From Bacteroidota bacterium (GTDB lineage: Bacteria > Bacteroidota > Bacteroidia > Bacteroidales > JAAAOM01), in contig JAAAOM010000007.1 in assembly GCA_009908855.1 (NCBI GenBank), positions 1-64,000 of the forward strand: a stretch of DNA of 64,000 bases, given 5' to 3'. How positions within the stretch are numbered: position 1 is the first letter of the stretch; every line of letters starts with the position of its first letter. Below, in pieces: positions 20,466-30,025 of this stretch. The position numbers and the translations under genes were made by a program. Under the pieces are notes generated by a model. The model saw only the letters and a program-made list of their open reading frames with translations. It was not told the origin of the DNA and did no database searches.

Positions 20466-21164
20466 ATGAGTTTGCGTGTGATAATAGTTACGGCCATGAT
20501 TTGCAACAGCATCATTACTTTGGCTCAGGCCGATTCGGCCAATCATGTAAAGTATACACCCGATTTCGATTTTAACGATGGCGTATTTTTAGATTTTGAG
20601 CAGGTAACACTAAATAACCCGATTCCTAAATCCCGTTTATTAACCTCGACTGATTTTAACAGCAGCGATTTTTTTGATGAATTAATGAAGAATAAGCGCA
20701 TTTACTTTTATGACCAGGTAGGTGTTAAAAGAGAAGTTATTATTGATCAGATATGGGGGTATTCGCGTAATGGAGTGCTATATAAGAATATGCAGAATGA
20801 ATTTTTCAGGATAACCATTGTGGGCAGCATCAGTCATTTTATTGCCAGCCATACATCGTATCAGGATTATTACACCGATCCTTATTACCATCCATATTAC
20901 GGACGCTCGGTTACATATTCCGTTAATCCGGGTCCGGTGAAAGAAATGCGTCAATATATACTCGATTTTCAAACAGGCGATATCCTGGAATATAACTTTA
21001 AAAATGTAGAAGCCTTACTAATGAAAGACCCTGCATTGCATGCTGAGTATGCAGGGTTGCGAAAGAAAAAAAAGAAACAACAAAAATTTATATACATCCG
21101 GAAGTTTAACGAAAGAAATCCATTATATTTCCCAAAACAAGAAATTAAAAAACAAATACCATGA
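20466..21164 (+). CDS. Secreted protein of unknown function
   Basis: 232 residues; not recognised. The ATG at 20466 is preferred to the TTG at 20460. Residues 1-22 look like a signal peptide ending near TLAQA. The mature part has a Tyr/His-rich stretch (DYYTDPYYHPYYGRS, about 139-153), and a Lys-rich run (RKKKKKQQK) near residue 205. The segment FDFNDGVFLDFEQV is followed by alternating hydrophobic strands, suggesting a small beta domain facing the periplasm. Its stop overlaps the start of the next gene by 4 bp (ATGA at 21161-21164), so the two are translationally coupled and probably work together. Confidence 0.7.
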   Translation: MSLRVIIVTAMICNSIITLAQADSANHVKYTPDFDFNDGVFLDFEQVTLNNPIPKSRLLTSTDFNSSDFFDELMKNKRIYFYDQVGVKREVIIDQIWGYSRNGVLYKNMQNEFFRITIVGSISHFIASHTSYQDYYTDPYYHPYYGRSVTYSVNPGPVKEMRQYILDFQTGDILEYNFKNVEALLMKDPALHAEYAGLRKKKKKQQKFIYIRKFNERNPLYFPKQEIKKQIP

Positions 21165-22015
21165 ACAAGAAAATTGCTCTCTTATTAGCAACAGCGTTTA
21201 TATATGTAACGCACATATCAGCGCAAACCGTTCCCACCCAGGATGATGTGCAGTCTTTTTTTCGGACTAAAACCCTGGTTGTATTGGAGAACAATCCATT
21301 ATCTGAATTTAATATGATTATACAGAATGTTATAAAGGAACAATGGAAGGTTACTGATTATGAATTTATTAAAGAAACTGAATTTGAGGAAAAAAGAAAA
21401 GACCCACAGTACTCATTTTTATATACCACCAATGTAACGTTTGCCAATGATAACACAGATGCAGTTTATAAATTCCTGCATTTGTCGTTAGGGGGTGATT
21501 ATTTCAGGATGAATCAGATGCCTGATTTGGCCTCCGTGCCCATATCATTTAAAAATGTGGGACAAGAGCACTGGGCTTATAAAGTAGGTATATTTGTACG
21601 TTTTATACAAAACCATGTTGAACTAATTCGTAGGGATCCAAGTATCATTTCGAATAATGTATTTAACCACTATAATGAAAACATGGGCGATGTAAGCTCA
21701 AAAACGTTGTTCATGCTGAAATCAGAGTTAGCACCTGAAGTTAATTCACTGGCACGCATTAAGCAGGTATACGACTTCAGGGTTAAACTGGTAGAGAAAG
21801 AGGATATTGAGGAAGCCATCGACAATCAGGACGATAATGTGGTTTTTCTGCATAAAGTGGGGCCTGAAGGAACCAAATTAAATGCACGTTGCTATAAAAT
21901 TCTGATTGGCGCCGCAGATGCTAAATTTTATTATTTCGATTACCACAAAATTAACCGTAGAAACCCTGATGGATTTCTGAAGTCTGACTTTAAAAAACTC
22001 AATCGGAAAAATTAA
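21161..22015 (+). CDS. Secreted protein of unknown function, coupled to preceding gene
   Basis: 284 residues; not recognised. A clear signal peptide (MNKKIALLLATAFIYVTHISAQ, cleavage near 22) leads into an exported domain without Cys-based lipidation. Mixed alpha/beta composition, with FVRFIQNHVELI and YKILIGAADAKFYYFDYHKI as recognisable hydrophobic strands, no internal repeats. The start overlaps the previous stop by 4 bp. An independent promoter lies downstream, before the TPR gene, so this pair is likely a two-gene operon. Confidence 0.72.
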   Translation: MNKKIALLLATAFIYVTHISAQTVPTQDDVQSFFRTKTLVVLENNPLSEFNMIIQNVIKEQWKVTDYEFIKETEFEEKRKDPQYSFLYTTNVTFANDNTDAVYKFLHLSLGGDYFRMNQMPDLASVPISFKNVGQEHWAYKVGIFVRFIQNHVELIRRDPSIISNNVFNHYNENMGDVSSKTLFMLKSELAPEVNSLARIKQVYDFRVKLVEKEDIEEAIDNQDDNVVFLHKVGPEGTKLNARCYKILIGAADAKFYYFDYHKINRRNPDGFLKSDFKKLNRKN

Positions 22016-22090
22016 CTGTTCTATCAGCATATAGTCCGGTTTTTGCAGAATGATGCAGGATTTTATATTCCGAAATAAGGTTAATGAAAT

Positions 22091-22121
22091 CTGATTTATT
22101 TCGCTTATCTTACTATATTTG
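22091..22121 (+). promoter_or_regulatory. Bacteroidota-type promoter for the TPR gene
   Basis: CTG (22091-22093; one mismatch from TTG), 20-bp spacer, TATATTTG (22114-22121), a perfect -7 match, 37 bp before the ATG at 22159. Confidence 0.5.
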
Positions 22122-22158
22122 ATCATTAGTTATTCATATATAAGTGATTAATAGATAC

Positions 22159-22989
22159 ATGAGAAATATTAAAACATTGCTGTTGTTATTTATGGCGCTT
22201 CCGTTGGCTGGTCAGTCTATTGAGCAGGTTGATTCGGTTTTGGATATAGCAGAAATCAGAATTCAGGCCGGTGCCTATCAGAGCGCACTGGAATTTATTA
22301 ATAAAGCCAAACAAATTGATAATAACGATGTTGCTGTTTATTTAACCGAGGCACGTGTAAATGCCCTGATGGGAAACTACGACGAAGCAATGAAAAACCT
22401 GGATAAGGTTACCGATATTGAACCGGATAATTTACGTGTGATACACCAAAAAGCCGAGGTGTTATATTTAAAGGGTGAAGAAAAAGATGCACAAAAACTA
22501 CTGGACGATGCGGTTAAAACCTACCCGGGCATGGGTGAATTTTATTACTACCGTGGTTTACTCGGAAACGAACGGGAACGTTTTTCCAAATCAATACCCG
22601 ACTTTGAAAAGGCATTGTCATTGGGCAGTAACATAGAATCCTATAAAATTCATTTGGCTAAAGGTGTTGCACATTTTAAGCTAATGGAGCTGGAACAGGC
22701 ATTAACAGAGCACAATAAAGCCCTCGGGTTAAATAAAAACGATGCCAGTGCTTATCATAGCCGGGGAATGGTTTATTATGAATTGGGCGAATACAACGAA
22801 GCCATTGCCGACTTTTCACGAGCCTTACAATTTTACAATAAAAATCCCGAAACACTTTTTAATCTGGGGATGGCCTATTTTCGTGCTGAAGATTCTGAAA
22901 ATGCATGTGTTTATTTTCACCGGTCATGTCAACTCGGAAATAAAAACGCCTGTAAAATGATTGTGTTAGAGTGTGGTCAACGACAGTAA
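22159..22989 (+). CDS. Exported tetratricopeptide-repeat protein
   Basis: 276 residues from the ATG at 22159 (a GTG at 22144 is less likely). Signal peptide MRNIKTLLLLFMALPLAGQS. At least five TPR units of about 34 residues follow: AGAYQSALEFINKAKQID, GNYDEAMKNLDKVTDIEP, GEEKDAQKLLDDAVKTYP, MELEQALTEHNKALGLN and GEYNEAIADFSRALQFY, with a final Sel1-like stretch SENACVYFHRSCQLGNKNAC. A periplasmic scaffold for protein contacts; the partner is unknown. 67 bp before the glycosyltransferase gene. Confidence 0.85.
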   Translation: MRNIKTLLLLFMALPLAGQSIEQVDSVLDIAEIRIQAGAYQSALEFINKAKQIDNNDVAVYLTEARVNALMGNYDEAMKNLDKVTDIEPDNLRVIHQKAEVLYLKGEEKDAQKLLDDAVKTYPGMGEFYYYRGLLGNERERFSKSIPDFEKALSLGSNIESYKIHLAKGVAHFKLMELEQALTEHNKALGLNKNDASAYHSRGMVYYELGEYNEAIADFSRALQFYNKNPETLFNLGMAYFRAEDSENACVYFHRSCQLGNKNACKMIVLECGQRQ

Positions 22990-23056
22990 TAAATCAATGA
23001 ATTACATGATTAGTCGAAAAAACTAATTGAACCGCCTAAATGGATTCTGGTCAAGC

Positions 23057-25027
23057 ATGAAGCTTTCAGTTATAATTGTAAATTACAACGTTAAATATTT
23101 TTTAGAGCAATGTTTGCATTCCGTGAGAGCCGCCGGAAAAAACATCAACATGGAGGTATATGTAGTCGATAATGCATCGGTGGATGGATCGGTTGCCATG
23201 CTGCAAAAAAAATTCCCGGAAATAAAACTCATTCTGAATCGTCAGAATGTAGGATTTTCCAAAGCCAATAATCAGGCTATTCATGCATCAAAAGGAGAAT
23301 ATGTGCTGCTTCTGAATCCCGATACGGTTGTGCAGGAAGATACTTTCGAGAAATGTATTGCCTTTATGGACAGCCATCTCAATGCTGGTGGGTTGGGAGT
23401 GCGGATGATTGATGGCAAAGGTAATTTCCTTCCTGAATCCAAAAGGGCCATGCCAACACCAGCAGTGGCTTTTTACAAAACATTTGGCCTGGCAAGGTTA
23501 TTCCCCCGTTCTAAAAAGTTCGGTCAATACCATCTATCTTATTTATCGGAGACCGAGACCAACAAAGTTGACATACTGCCAGGTGCATTTATGCTCATGC
23601 GCCGGGAAACGCTTGATAAAGTGGGGTTACTTGATGAAGATTTCTTTATGTATGGTGAGGATATTGATCTGTCATACCGCATTAAACAGGGCGGTTACCA
23701 TAATTATTACTTTCCCGAAACCACCATTATCCATTACAAAGGAGAAAGCACCAAAAAAACGAGTGTAAATTATGTATTTGTTTTTTATCAGGCAATGTTA
23801 ATTTTTGCACGCAAGCACTTCTCAAAACGTAAACTGCAAATATTCTCATTGTTCATTAATGTAGCCATTTATTTCAGGGCTTTTATTGCCTTGCTACGGC
23901 GATTTATTCTTCGGTTTTTAACCCCGGTGCTTGACCTTATCCTTTTATATACAGGTATGTATCTGATTACGTATGGTTGGGGAAGCTTACATTTTAATGA
24001 TCCTGATCGATATCCGGATACATTGTACTATCTGATTTTTCCGATTTACATAGCTATCTGGATGATTTCTATTTATTTAATGGGAGGGTATGATAAACCC
24101 GTTCGTTACCTTAAAATTGTGAAAGGCATATTATACGGAACACTTGTAATATTGGCTGTATATGCCCTGTTGCCCATTCATTTAAGATTTTCAAGAGCCA
24201 TTATTGTAATTAGTACAGCATGGGCTTTCACTGCCATGTTTGTTACCCGTATTATCCTGTCGAAGATATCCCTCCATCATTTTAAATTTGAAATACGCAA
24301 AAGCAAAAAGCGGTTTTTATTTGTAGGAAAAATAGATGAAGTAAATAAAGCCATTGATATCATTAAACAAAATTTTATTAAGCCCGAACTGTTAGCCATT
24401 GTTTCAGATATAAATAAGCCTGCCGAAGATGAAAGGATCATCGGTTCGTATGATCAGATACAGGATGTGGTAAAAATTAATAAAATCGATGAAATTATTT
24501 TTTGTGCGCGCGATTTATCTTCTATGTTCATAATTAAAACCATGTTGACCCTGGGCAATTTCAATCTCGAATTTAAAATTGCCTCACCCAACGGAATTTC
24601 GGTTATTGGCAGCAGCTCTATAGATACGGCAGGTGATCTGTATACCCTCGATTTCAATTCTTTAACCAATGTGGTGAACCGGCGTAAAAAAAGAATGTTA
24701 GATATAATAGTGGCAATTCTTTTATTGATATTATCACCGGTATTTATCATGATTATCCGGAAGACAAGAAACTTGTACGCCAATATTTTTAAATTGTTAT
24801 GGGGAGAAGTAACATTGGTCGGGTATTATGGCGATGAAGGGCAAATTGCGGCTTTGCCAGCCATCCAAAAAGGAATATTATCACCTGCTGACGGACTGAA
24901 AAACATACCTGAAACAGGGGAAGACATAGAAAAAATGAATTTGAGTTATGCAAGAGATTATAAAATTGAGAACGATTTGATACTCTTAATTAAAAATATG
25001 AATAAGTTTACCAGAAAATTACAATAA
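23057..25027 (+). CDS. GT2 glycosyltransferase fused to phosphoglycosyltransferase-like membrane domain
   Basis: 656 residues from the ATG at 23057; the frame extends to a TTG at 23027, but MKLSVIIVNYNVKYFLEQ is the family start. Residues 1-260: GT-A family 2 fold with VVDNASVDGS, NVGFSKANNQ, the nucleotide-sugar/metal motif LLNPDT, and DEDFFMYGEDIDLSYR, resembling rhamnosyltransferases. Residues 280-420: several membrane segments. Residues 425-540: a CoA_binding_3-like Rossmann domain (RFLFVGKIDEVNKAID). Residues 550-656: remnants of a Bac_transf domain, RRKKRMLDIIVAILLLI and GEVTLVGYYGDEG, but the catalytic R/K-rich and SLDELPQ-type segments between them are missing. Likely makes a lipid- or envelope-linked glycan. 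Two bp before the E2 gene. Confidence 0.85.
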   Translation: MKLSVIIVNYNVKYFLEQCLHSVRAAGKNINMEVYVVDNASVDGSVAMLQKKFPEIKLILNRQNVGFSKANNQAIHASKGEYVLLLNPDTVVQEDTFEKCIAFMDSHLNAGGLGVRMIDGKGNFLPESKRAMPTPAVAFYKTFGLARLFPRSKKFGQYHLSYLSETETNKVDILPGAFMLMRRETLDKVGLLDEDFFMYGEDIDLSYRIKQGGYHNYYFPETTIIHYKGESTKKTSVNYVFVFYQAMLIFARKHFSKRKLQIFSLFINVAIYFRAFIALLRRFILRFLTPVLDLILLYTGMYLITYGWGSLHFNDPDRYPDTLYYLIFPIYIAIWMISIYLMGGYDKPVRYLKIVKGILYGTLVILAVYALLPIHLRFSRAIIVISTAWAFTAMFVTRIILSKISLHHFKFEIRKSKKRFLFVGKIDEVNKAIDIIKQNFIKPELLAIVSDINKPAEDERIIGSYDQIQDVVKINKIDEIIFCARDLSSMFIIKTMLTLGNFNLEFKIASPNGISVIGSSSIDTAGDLYTLDFNSLTNVVNRRKKRMLDIIVAILLLILSPVFIMIIRKTRNLYANIFKLLWGEVTLVGYYGDEGQIAALPAIQKGILSPADGLKNIPETGEDIEKMNLSYARDYKIENDLILLIKNMNKFTRKLQ

Positions 25028-25028
25028 T

Positions 25029-26366
25029 ATGGCTCTTTACTATTTTAAGTTGCCGGCAATGGGAGAGGGGATCATAGAGGCTACAATAACCTCGTGGCAT
25101 ATAAATGAAGGTGACACCATAGATGAAGATGAGATTATTGTTGAAGTTGCCACGGATAAGGTAGACTCTGAAGTTCCAGTTCCGGTAAGTGGTAAGGTGA
25201 AACGAATATATTACCAGGAAGGTGATTCACCTGCCATTGGAGAAATTATAGCGCAACTGGAAACCGATGATGATCCGGAAGAAATTGAACAGGGCACACC
25301 TGATGATGATGCTCACCAAAATCATCCTGTAAATTCTGCACAACCATCAACAGCATTGTATAAACCTGAGCCGCAATACGATCCAATTACTGTTTCTTAT
25401 GAAATACCTGTGTTTATAAGCCAGTATGCAAAGGAACGTGGTGTGCGCAAGGATGAGCTAATGCGGCTTAAGCACGAAAAAAATGGAGAAGAGCTTGTTA
25501 AGCAGGATATAATTCAATACATTGAATCAGGCCGATCCTATCAAATAAAGAATTCCGGCAATGGAATGCCCCGGTTGTCAGCAGTTGAAACGGAACATTC
25601 AGGAAGCCATACCAAAAAGGAAAACAAAGATCAAGCGGCAGATATCACACTTGAAAGTTCGTATGAAGTGGTTGAAATGGATCGCATGCGTAAGATCCTT
25701 GCCGAACACATGGTTACTTCAAAACGAACATCACCGCATGTAACCTCTTTTATCGAAGCCGATGTTACTGACATGGTTAACTGGCGCGAACGGGTTAAAA
25801 ACAGTTTCTTTGAAAAGCAACAACAAAAACTCACCTATACACCCCTGATTGTTGAAGCCGTTACAGCAGCTTTGCTTGAATATAGCGATATAAATGTTTC
25901 AGTCGTTGGTGATAAAATCATCAGAAAGAAAGAAATTAATATAGGTATTGCAACAGCTCTGAAAAGCGGTAATTTAATCGTTCCCGTGATAAAAAATGCC
26001 AATGATAAAAACCTGGCCGATTTGGCACTGGCAGTAAACGATTTAACGGCCCGGGCAAGGAACAATAAACTAAATCCGTTTGAGATAAAAGGAGGGACAT
26101 TTACAATTACAAATCTTGGAAATTTTGATAATATTTCAGGAACACCTATTATAAATCAACCTGAAGTAGCTATTTTAGCTGTTGGTGCAATTAAAAGAAA
26201 ACCGGCTGTTGTTAATACCGAATTGGGTGAGACCATCGGCATTAGAAGTATTGTCATGCTCTCATTATCCTACGACCACAGAGTAGTAGATGGTGCACTG
26301 GGTGGCATGTTTTTGAAATCCATTGCCAGAAACCTTGAAAGCTTTGATATCAACCGGTCAGTTTAA
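25029..26366 (+). CDS. 2-oxo acid dehydrogenase E2 (dihydrolipoyl acyltransferase)
   Basis: 445 residues. Transfers an acyl group from lipoyl-lysine to CoA in a pyruvate- or branched-chain 2-oxo acid dehydrogenase complex. Lipoyl domain residues 1-80 with Lys44 in EVATDKVDSEV; acidic/Pro linker; a divergent E3-binding domain around 125-165 (IPVFISQYAKERGVRKDEL); catalytic domain 210-445 with His417 and Asp421 in SYDHRVVDGALGG. The matching fused E1 lies about 26 kb away on the other strand and no E3 is in the window. Begins 2 bp after the glycosyltransferase gene, an odd partner. The substrate cannot be decided; the branched-chain type is my guess. Confidence 0.9.
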   Translation: MALYYFKLPAMGEGIIEATITSWHINEGDTIDEDEIIVEVATDKVDSEVPVPVSGKVKRIYYQEGDSPAIGEIIAQLETDDDPEEIEQGTPDDDAHQNHPVNSAQPSTALYKPEPQYDPITVSYEIPVFISQYAKERGVRKDELMRLKHEKNGEELVKQDIIQYIESGRSYQIKNSGNGMPRLSAVETEHSGSHTKKENKDQAADITLESSYEVVEMDRMRKILAEHMVTSKRTSPHVTSFIEADVTDMVNWRERVKNSFFEKQQQKLTYTPLIVEAVTAALLEYSDINVSVVGDKIIRKKEINIGIATALKSGNLIVPVIKNANDKNLADLALAVNDLTARARNNKLNPFEIKGGTFTITNLGNFDNISGTPIINQPEVAILAVGAIKRKPAVVNTELGETIGIRSIVMLSLSYDHRVVDGALGGMFLKSIARNLESFDINRSV

Positions 26367-26469
26367 AGCGAACAATATTACAGTTATGAAATATTGTTAT
26401 TCAACATGTTTATACCATTGAATAGTGGTGTGATTTTATGATATTGTATTATTTAATGTAAGCTGTCTC

Positions 26470-29400
26470 ATGAAAAGAACTATTAAATACCAAACGATAC
26501 TGATTATCCTGGTTGGATCATTTACTGTTAGCATTACCTTCGGGCAGCTTGATATGGAACCCAAAGAAATGTTTCTTGAAGCGGAATCGTATTTCCTCTT
26601 TGAAGAGTATAAAGATGCCTTACCCTTGTATCAACGATTATTGAGGGAGGAACCGGATAATTATAATGTGCATTATAAAATAGGAATTTGCTTTTTACGG
26701 GATAAATTCAATAAGGAAAAATCTATTAAATACCTGGAAGAAGCTGCACAACATGTAAATCTTGATTTTAAACAAAATAGTTTCAAAGAAAAGCAAGCGC
26801 CTTTTGAAGTCCATTTTTACCTGGGTGATGCTTATCGGGTCAATAATATGTTGGATAAAGCATTGGAAAGCTATCGGTTTTTCCAAAACGAGATGGATGA
26901 AGAAATATACGACAAAAAGCTGGTTGAGGAGCGGATAGAGTCGGTTAAATATGCCCAAAAAGCCATGCAAAAGCCCATATATTATCAAACCACAAACATG
27001 GGCGATTATATTAACACCCGTTTTAGTGAGCGCAATGCAGTGATTTCAGGTGATGGCAAGACACTCATATTTACCCGCGAACTACAATTCTATGATGCGG
27101 TATTTATTTCCCACAGGCAACCAAACGGGCAATGGAGCAACCCGGTGAATTTAACACCTGAATTCGGACTGGATGGGAACTCCTATTCAACCGGTATTTC
27201 ATATAACGGGAACGAACTCTTTATTTATCGCAATGATGAATATGACGGGAATATCTACGCCAGTAAACTGGTGGATGGCCGGTGGGGCATACTTCAAAAA
27301 TTAAATGATAACATCAATACCAAATTCTGGGAATCACACGCATCAGTATCTGCCGACGGGAAAACACTGGTTTTTACAAGCAATCGCAAAGGAGGCTATG
27401 GTGAGTTGGACATATATATGTCAAAAAGAGATGAGCACGGAAATTGGGGTGCAGCAAGAAATTTAGGCAATGTTGTGAATACACCGTTTAACGAAGAATC
27501 TCCCTTTTTATCGAACGACGGTAAATGGCTTTATTTTAGCTCCCAGGGGCATCAAAATATGGGTGGTTATGATGTGTTTCGTTCCGAAAAGAAAACCGAT
27601 GGTTCCTGGTCAAAACCTGAAAACCTGGGTTACCCGATCAATACCACCCATAACGATATGTTTTATTGTCCTTACGATAAAGGATTTTTCGGAATTTACA
27701 ATATGTATGATCCAAAAGGTTACGGGCTGGATGACATTGTAATGGTTGAGATATTTTCTGAGCTCCATCCGCGCCCCATCGAAATGTTGGTTACACTGGA
27801 ACCTGACCGTAATATCCCGGATGAAATCAGGGAGCGAATTCAAATTACCATACGCGACAGGCAAAATCGTGAGGTGAAAGATGTAACCCGCCTCGAAAAT
27901 CAGGAAGACAAAATTAAATTCACCATGCCGCATGGTGAATATGAAATGGTGATTGAAGGCCCAGGCATTGAAACACAATCGAAAGATATTAATTTACCCA
28001 TTGATCATGAGGGCAGCACATTCAAAGTAAAAACACCGCTTCTCATTTCTGAGTCTGCCGATAAAGTATCAAAACGTGAATTAAGAAAAGCCGAACCGCC
28101 GGTGGTTCAAACAAATTTCGACTCCCTTGTGGTTACCAAACGAGATCGGGTAACCATTCAGTTTAAGGTTGATAAAAACACCGAACTCACCATTAACCGG
28201 TTAAACAATAATAATACCATTGAGAAAAAACGCCTGCGAATAACCGATAAATCGTTTGATTACACATTTGATCCATTACCCGGCATTAATTACATTGAAG
28301 CCATCGCAGAAGATGAACAGGGAAACCTGACCAAAAAATTGGTGAAAGTTGTGTATAAGGAGCCGCAGGAAGAAACCGTGCCGGACGAGATGGATACCAT
28401 CGAATATTTCACCGAAGTGGAGAATATACATGAATTTCTTAAATCGGCAGGATCAGAACCGGTTAAAATGGCTATGGATGAGATCAAACGTTTTAAAGTA
28501 AATGAGATCGATAAAATTTATAATGAATTGTCGTTGTTAGCAAAGCAGGAATTTTTCACACAACATGAAATTGATTCATTATTTGCCGTATATTATTCTA
28601 ATAAAAGTGTAAACCAATTTTTAAACGAAATGCAATTAGGCGCCCGTGGCAATCTTGCATTGGCGCTGGAAACTACCGATCTTGATTCGGAAAACATCAA
28701 AACGGCAGCGGATTTACTCGAATACCTGCGGGATGAAAGATTTGAAAGCGCTTTTAACGACTATGATATACTGCATGCATTCTCTGTTTTGTTGACCAAT
28801 AACGATACGGCCGGGCTTAATGATTTTAAGCGTGTTTTAACCAATGCCGCCAAGGGTAACCTAAAATTTGCCATGCAGAATATTTCACACGAAAACATAA
28901 ATATTTACACACCGCTCGATTTATTAACTTATCTGTACGACAATAACCGGGAACATAATTTCACACATAATGAATTATTCGATCTGTTACTTGAGCTAAG
29001 GGCTAATTATGATGTAGATGAGCTATATTTCGATTTACTGTATTTCTCCGATGGCGAACTTTATAATTACCTGAAGACCTCAGGTAATAGACTTGAAGAC
29101 TTTAATAACGCGCAGGCATTTCTTCAATATTTATTGAATCAGAGCAATGTTCAGCCTTACCAGGCAAGCGATGTGATTGTAGCGCTTAACAAAGCCAGAG
29201 AAAACCAGGTAAACGCACAATTGATTAAAGAAATATTATCGAAAAATGCAAAAGGCAATTTAAAGGAATTTATTCTTAATACCGAATCCGAAACATTGCA
29301 GTCACTGGGTTTCCAGGGCTATATAAATAAAATACTCGATAATTCAGCCAACAATAAATATTCCTTTACCGATGTAATTGAAATGTTGCTCTCAATAATC

Positions 29401-29754
29401 GGATATGAAGATACTGAAAAGTTTATTACAGAATTCCAGCAGTTGGCCGATCAACATTTAAGTGATTTTATCGATCAGGTTAAAAACCAACAATTTAAAT
29501 CACCTTCACACTTTATACAATTTTTGTTGGATGAAGCTGACAAACAAAATTATTCCAAACAGGATGTGATCGATACCCTTATTAAACTGGCATATTTAAA
29601 CATTTGTCAGGTAGTAAAAGGAGAGCAGGAGATGCCACAGGAAAAAGCCTCACAGGGTATTACCGGTTTGCTGATTGGAGTTGGTGTTTTAATCATAATT
29701 ATTGTTTTACTAAGAAGGAAAAAGCGCAGACAAGACAAAAACAGGGATTATTAA
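26470..29754 (+). CDS. TPR-PD40 envelope protein with helical repeats and C-terminal anchor
   Basis: 1094 residues. Signal peptide 1-25; TPR region about 30-170 (EEYKDALPLYQRLLREEPDN); PD40 propeller about 175-430, with SADGKTLVFTSNRKGG, LSNDGKWLYFSSQG and GGYDVF. A beta region spans about 435-640. Six helical repeats of 66-70 residues start near 659, 725, 793, 860, 927 and 993 (cores GNLALAL, GNLKFAM, GELYNYL, GNLKEFI, QHLSDFI). A membrane helix lies at about 1062-1082 (GLLIGVGVLIIIIVLL) followed by KKRRQDKNR, so the protein is anchored in the inner membrane with a basic cytosolic tail. First and largest of four tandem paralogues. Possibly a periplasm-spanning scaffold; function unknown. Confidence 0.88.
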   Translation: MKRTIKYQTILIILVGSFTVSITFGQLDMEPKEMFLEAESYFLFEEYKDALPLYQRLLREEPDNYNVHYKIGICFLRDKFNKEKSIKYLEEAAQHVNLDFKQNSFKEKQAPFEVHFYLGDAYRVNNMLDKALESYRFFQNEMDEEIYDKKLVEERIESVKYAQKAMQKPIYYQTTNMGDYINTRFSERNAVISGDGKTLIFTRELQFYDAVFISHRQPNGQWSNPVNLTPEFGLDGNSYSTGISYNGNELFIYRNDEYDGNIYASKLVDGRWGILQKLNDNINTKFWESHASVSADGKTLVFTSNRKGGYGELDIYMSKRDEHGNWGAARNLGNVVNTPFNEESPFLSNDGKWLYFSSQGHQNMGGYDVFRSEKKTDGSWSKPENLGYPINTTHNDMFYCPYDKGFFGIYNMYDPKGYGLDDIVMVEIFSELHPRPIEMLVTLEPDRNIPDEIRERIQITIRDRQNREVKDVTRLENQEDKIKFTMPHGEYEMVIEGPGIETQSKDINLPIDHEGSTFKVKTPLLISESADKVSKRELRKAEPPVVQTNFDSLVVTKRDRVTIQFKVDKNTELTINRLNNNNTIEKKRLRITDKSFDYTFDPLPGINYIEAIAEDEQGNLTKKLVKVVYKEPQEETVPDEMDTIEYFTEVENIHEFLKSAGSEPVKMAMDEIKRFKVNEIDKIYNELSLLAKQEFFTQHEIDSLFAVYYSNKSVNQFLNEMQLGARGNLALALETTDLDSENIKTAADLLEYLRDERFESAFNDYDILHAFSVLLTNNDTAGLNDFKRVLTNAAKGNLKFAMQNISHENINIYTPLDLLTYLYDNNREHNFTHNELFDLLLELRANYDVDELYFDLLYFSDGELYNYLKTSGNRLEDFNNAQAFLQYLLNQSNVQPYQASDVIVALNKARENQVNAQLIKEILSKNAKGNLKEFILNTESETLQSLGFQGYINKILDNSANNKYSFTDVIEMLLSIIGYEDTEKFITEFQQLADQHLSDFIDQVKNQQFKSPSHFIQFLLDEADKQNYSKQDVIDTLIKLAYLNICQVVKGEQEMPQEKASQGITGLLIGVGVLIIIIVLLRRKKRRQDKNRDY

Positions 29755-29869
29755 TAATATAATTCTCAAAATTATCAGGATTTGACAATTTTAATTTTTA
29801 TCTTAAGGGTACTATGTTATAAAACGAAAAGTTAATATTGTTTACCCTGTATAAATACAATTTTAATTA

Positions 29870-29900
29870 TTGCATTTAAAAGCAGTAAATTATAAATTTG
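29870..29900 (+). promoter_or_regulatory. Bacteroidota-type promoter before the second PD40 gene
   Basis: TTG (29870-29872), 20-bp spacer, TAAATTTG (29893-29900), a full consensus match. The start codon is at 30026, leaving a leader of about 120 nt that includes a strong GGAGG at 30001-30005. Confidence 0.65.
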
Positions 29901-30025
29901 TTTAGAAACAGATTAAAATCCCTATGAGACCTCCGGAAATAATGTCATTGAAAAGTGATCATGGTTATAATGGTAATTTTTTATGAATCATTAGTTTACA
30001 GGAGGATCCATATAAAAACAAAAAG

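Noticed and set aside
26371..26398. Perfect 9-bp inverted repeat AACAATATT / AATATTGTT after the E2 gene
   Set aside because: All A/T-rich with no following T-run, so not a convincing terminator; palindromes like this arise easily in A+T-rich spacers.
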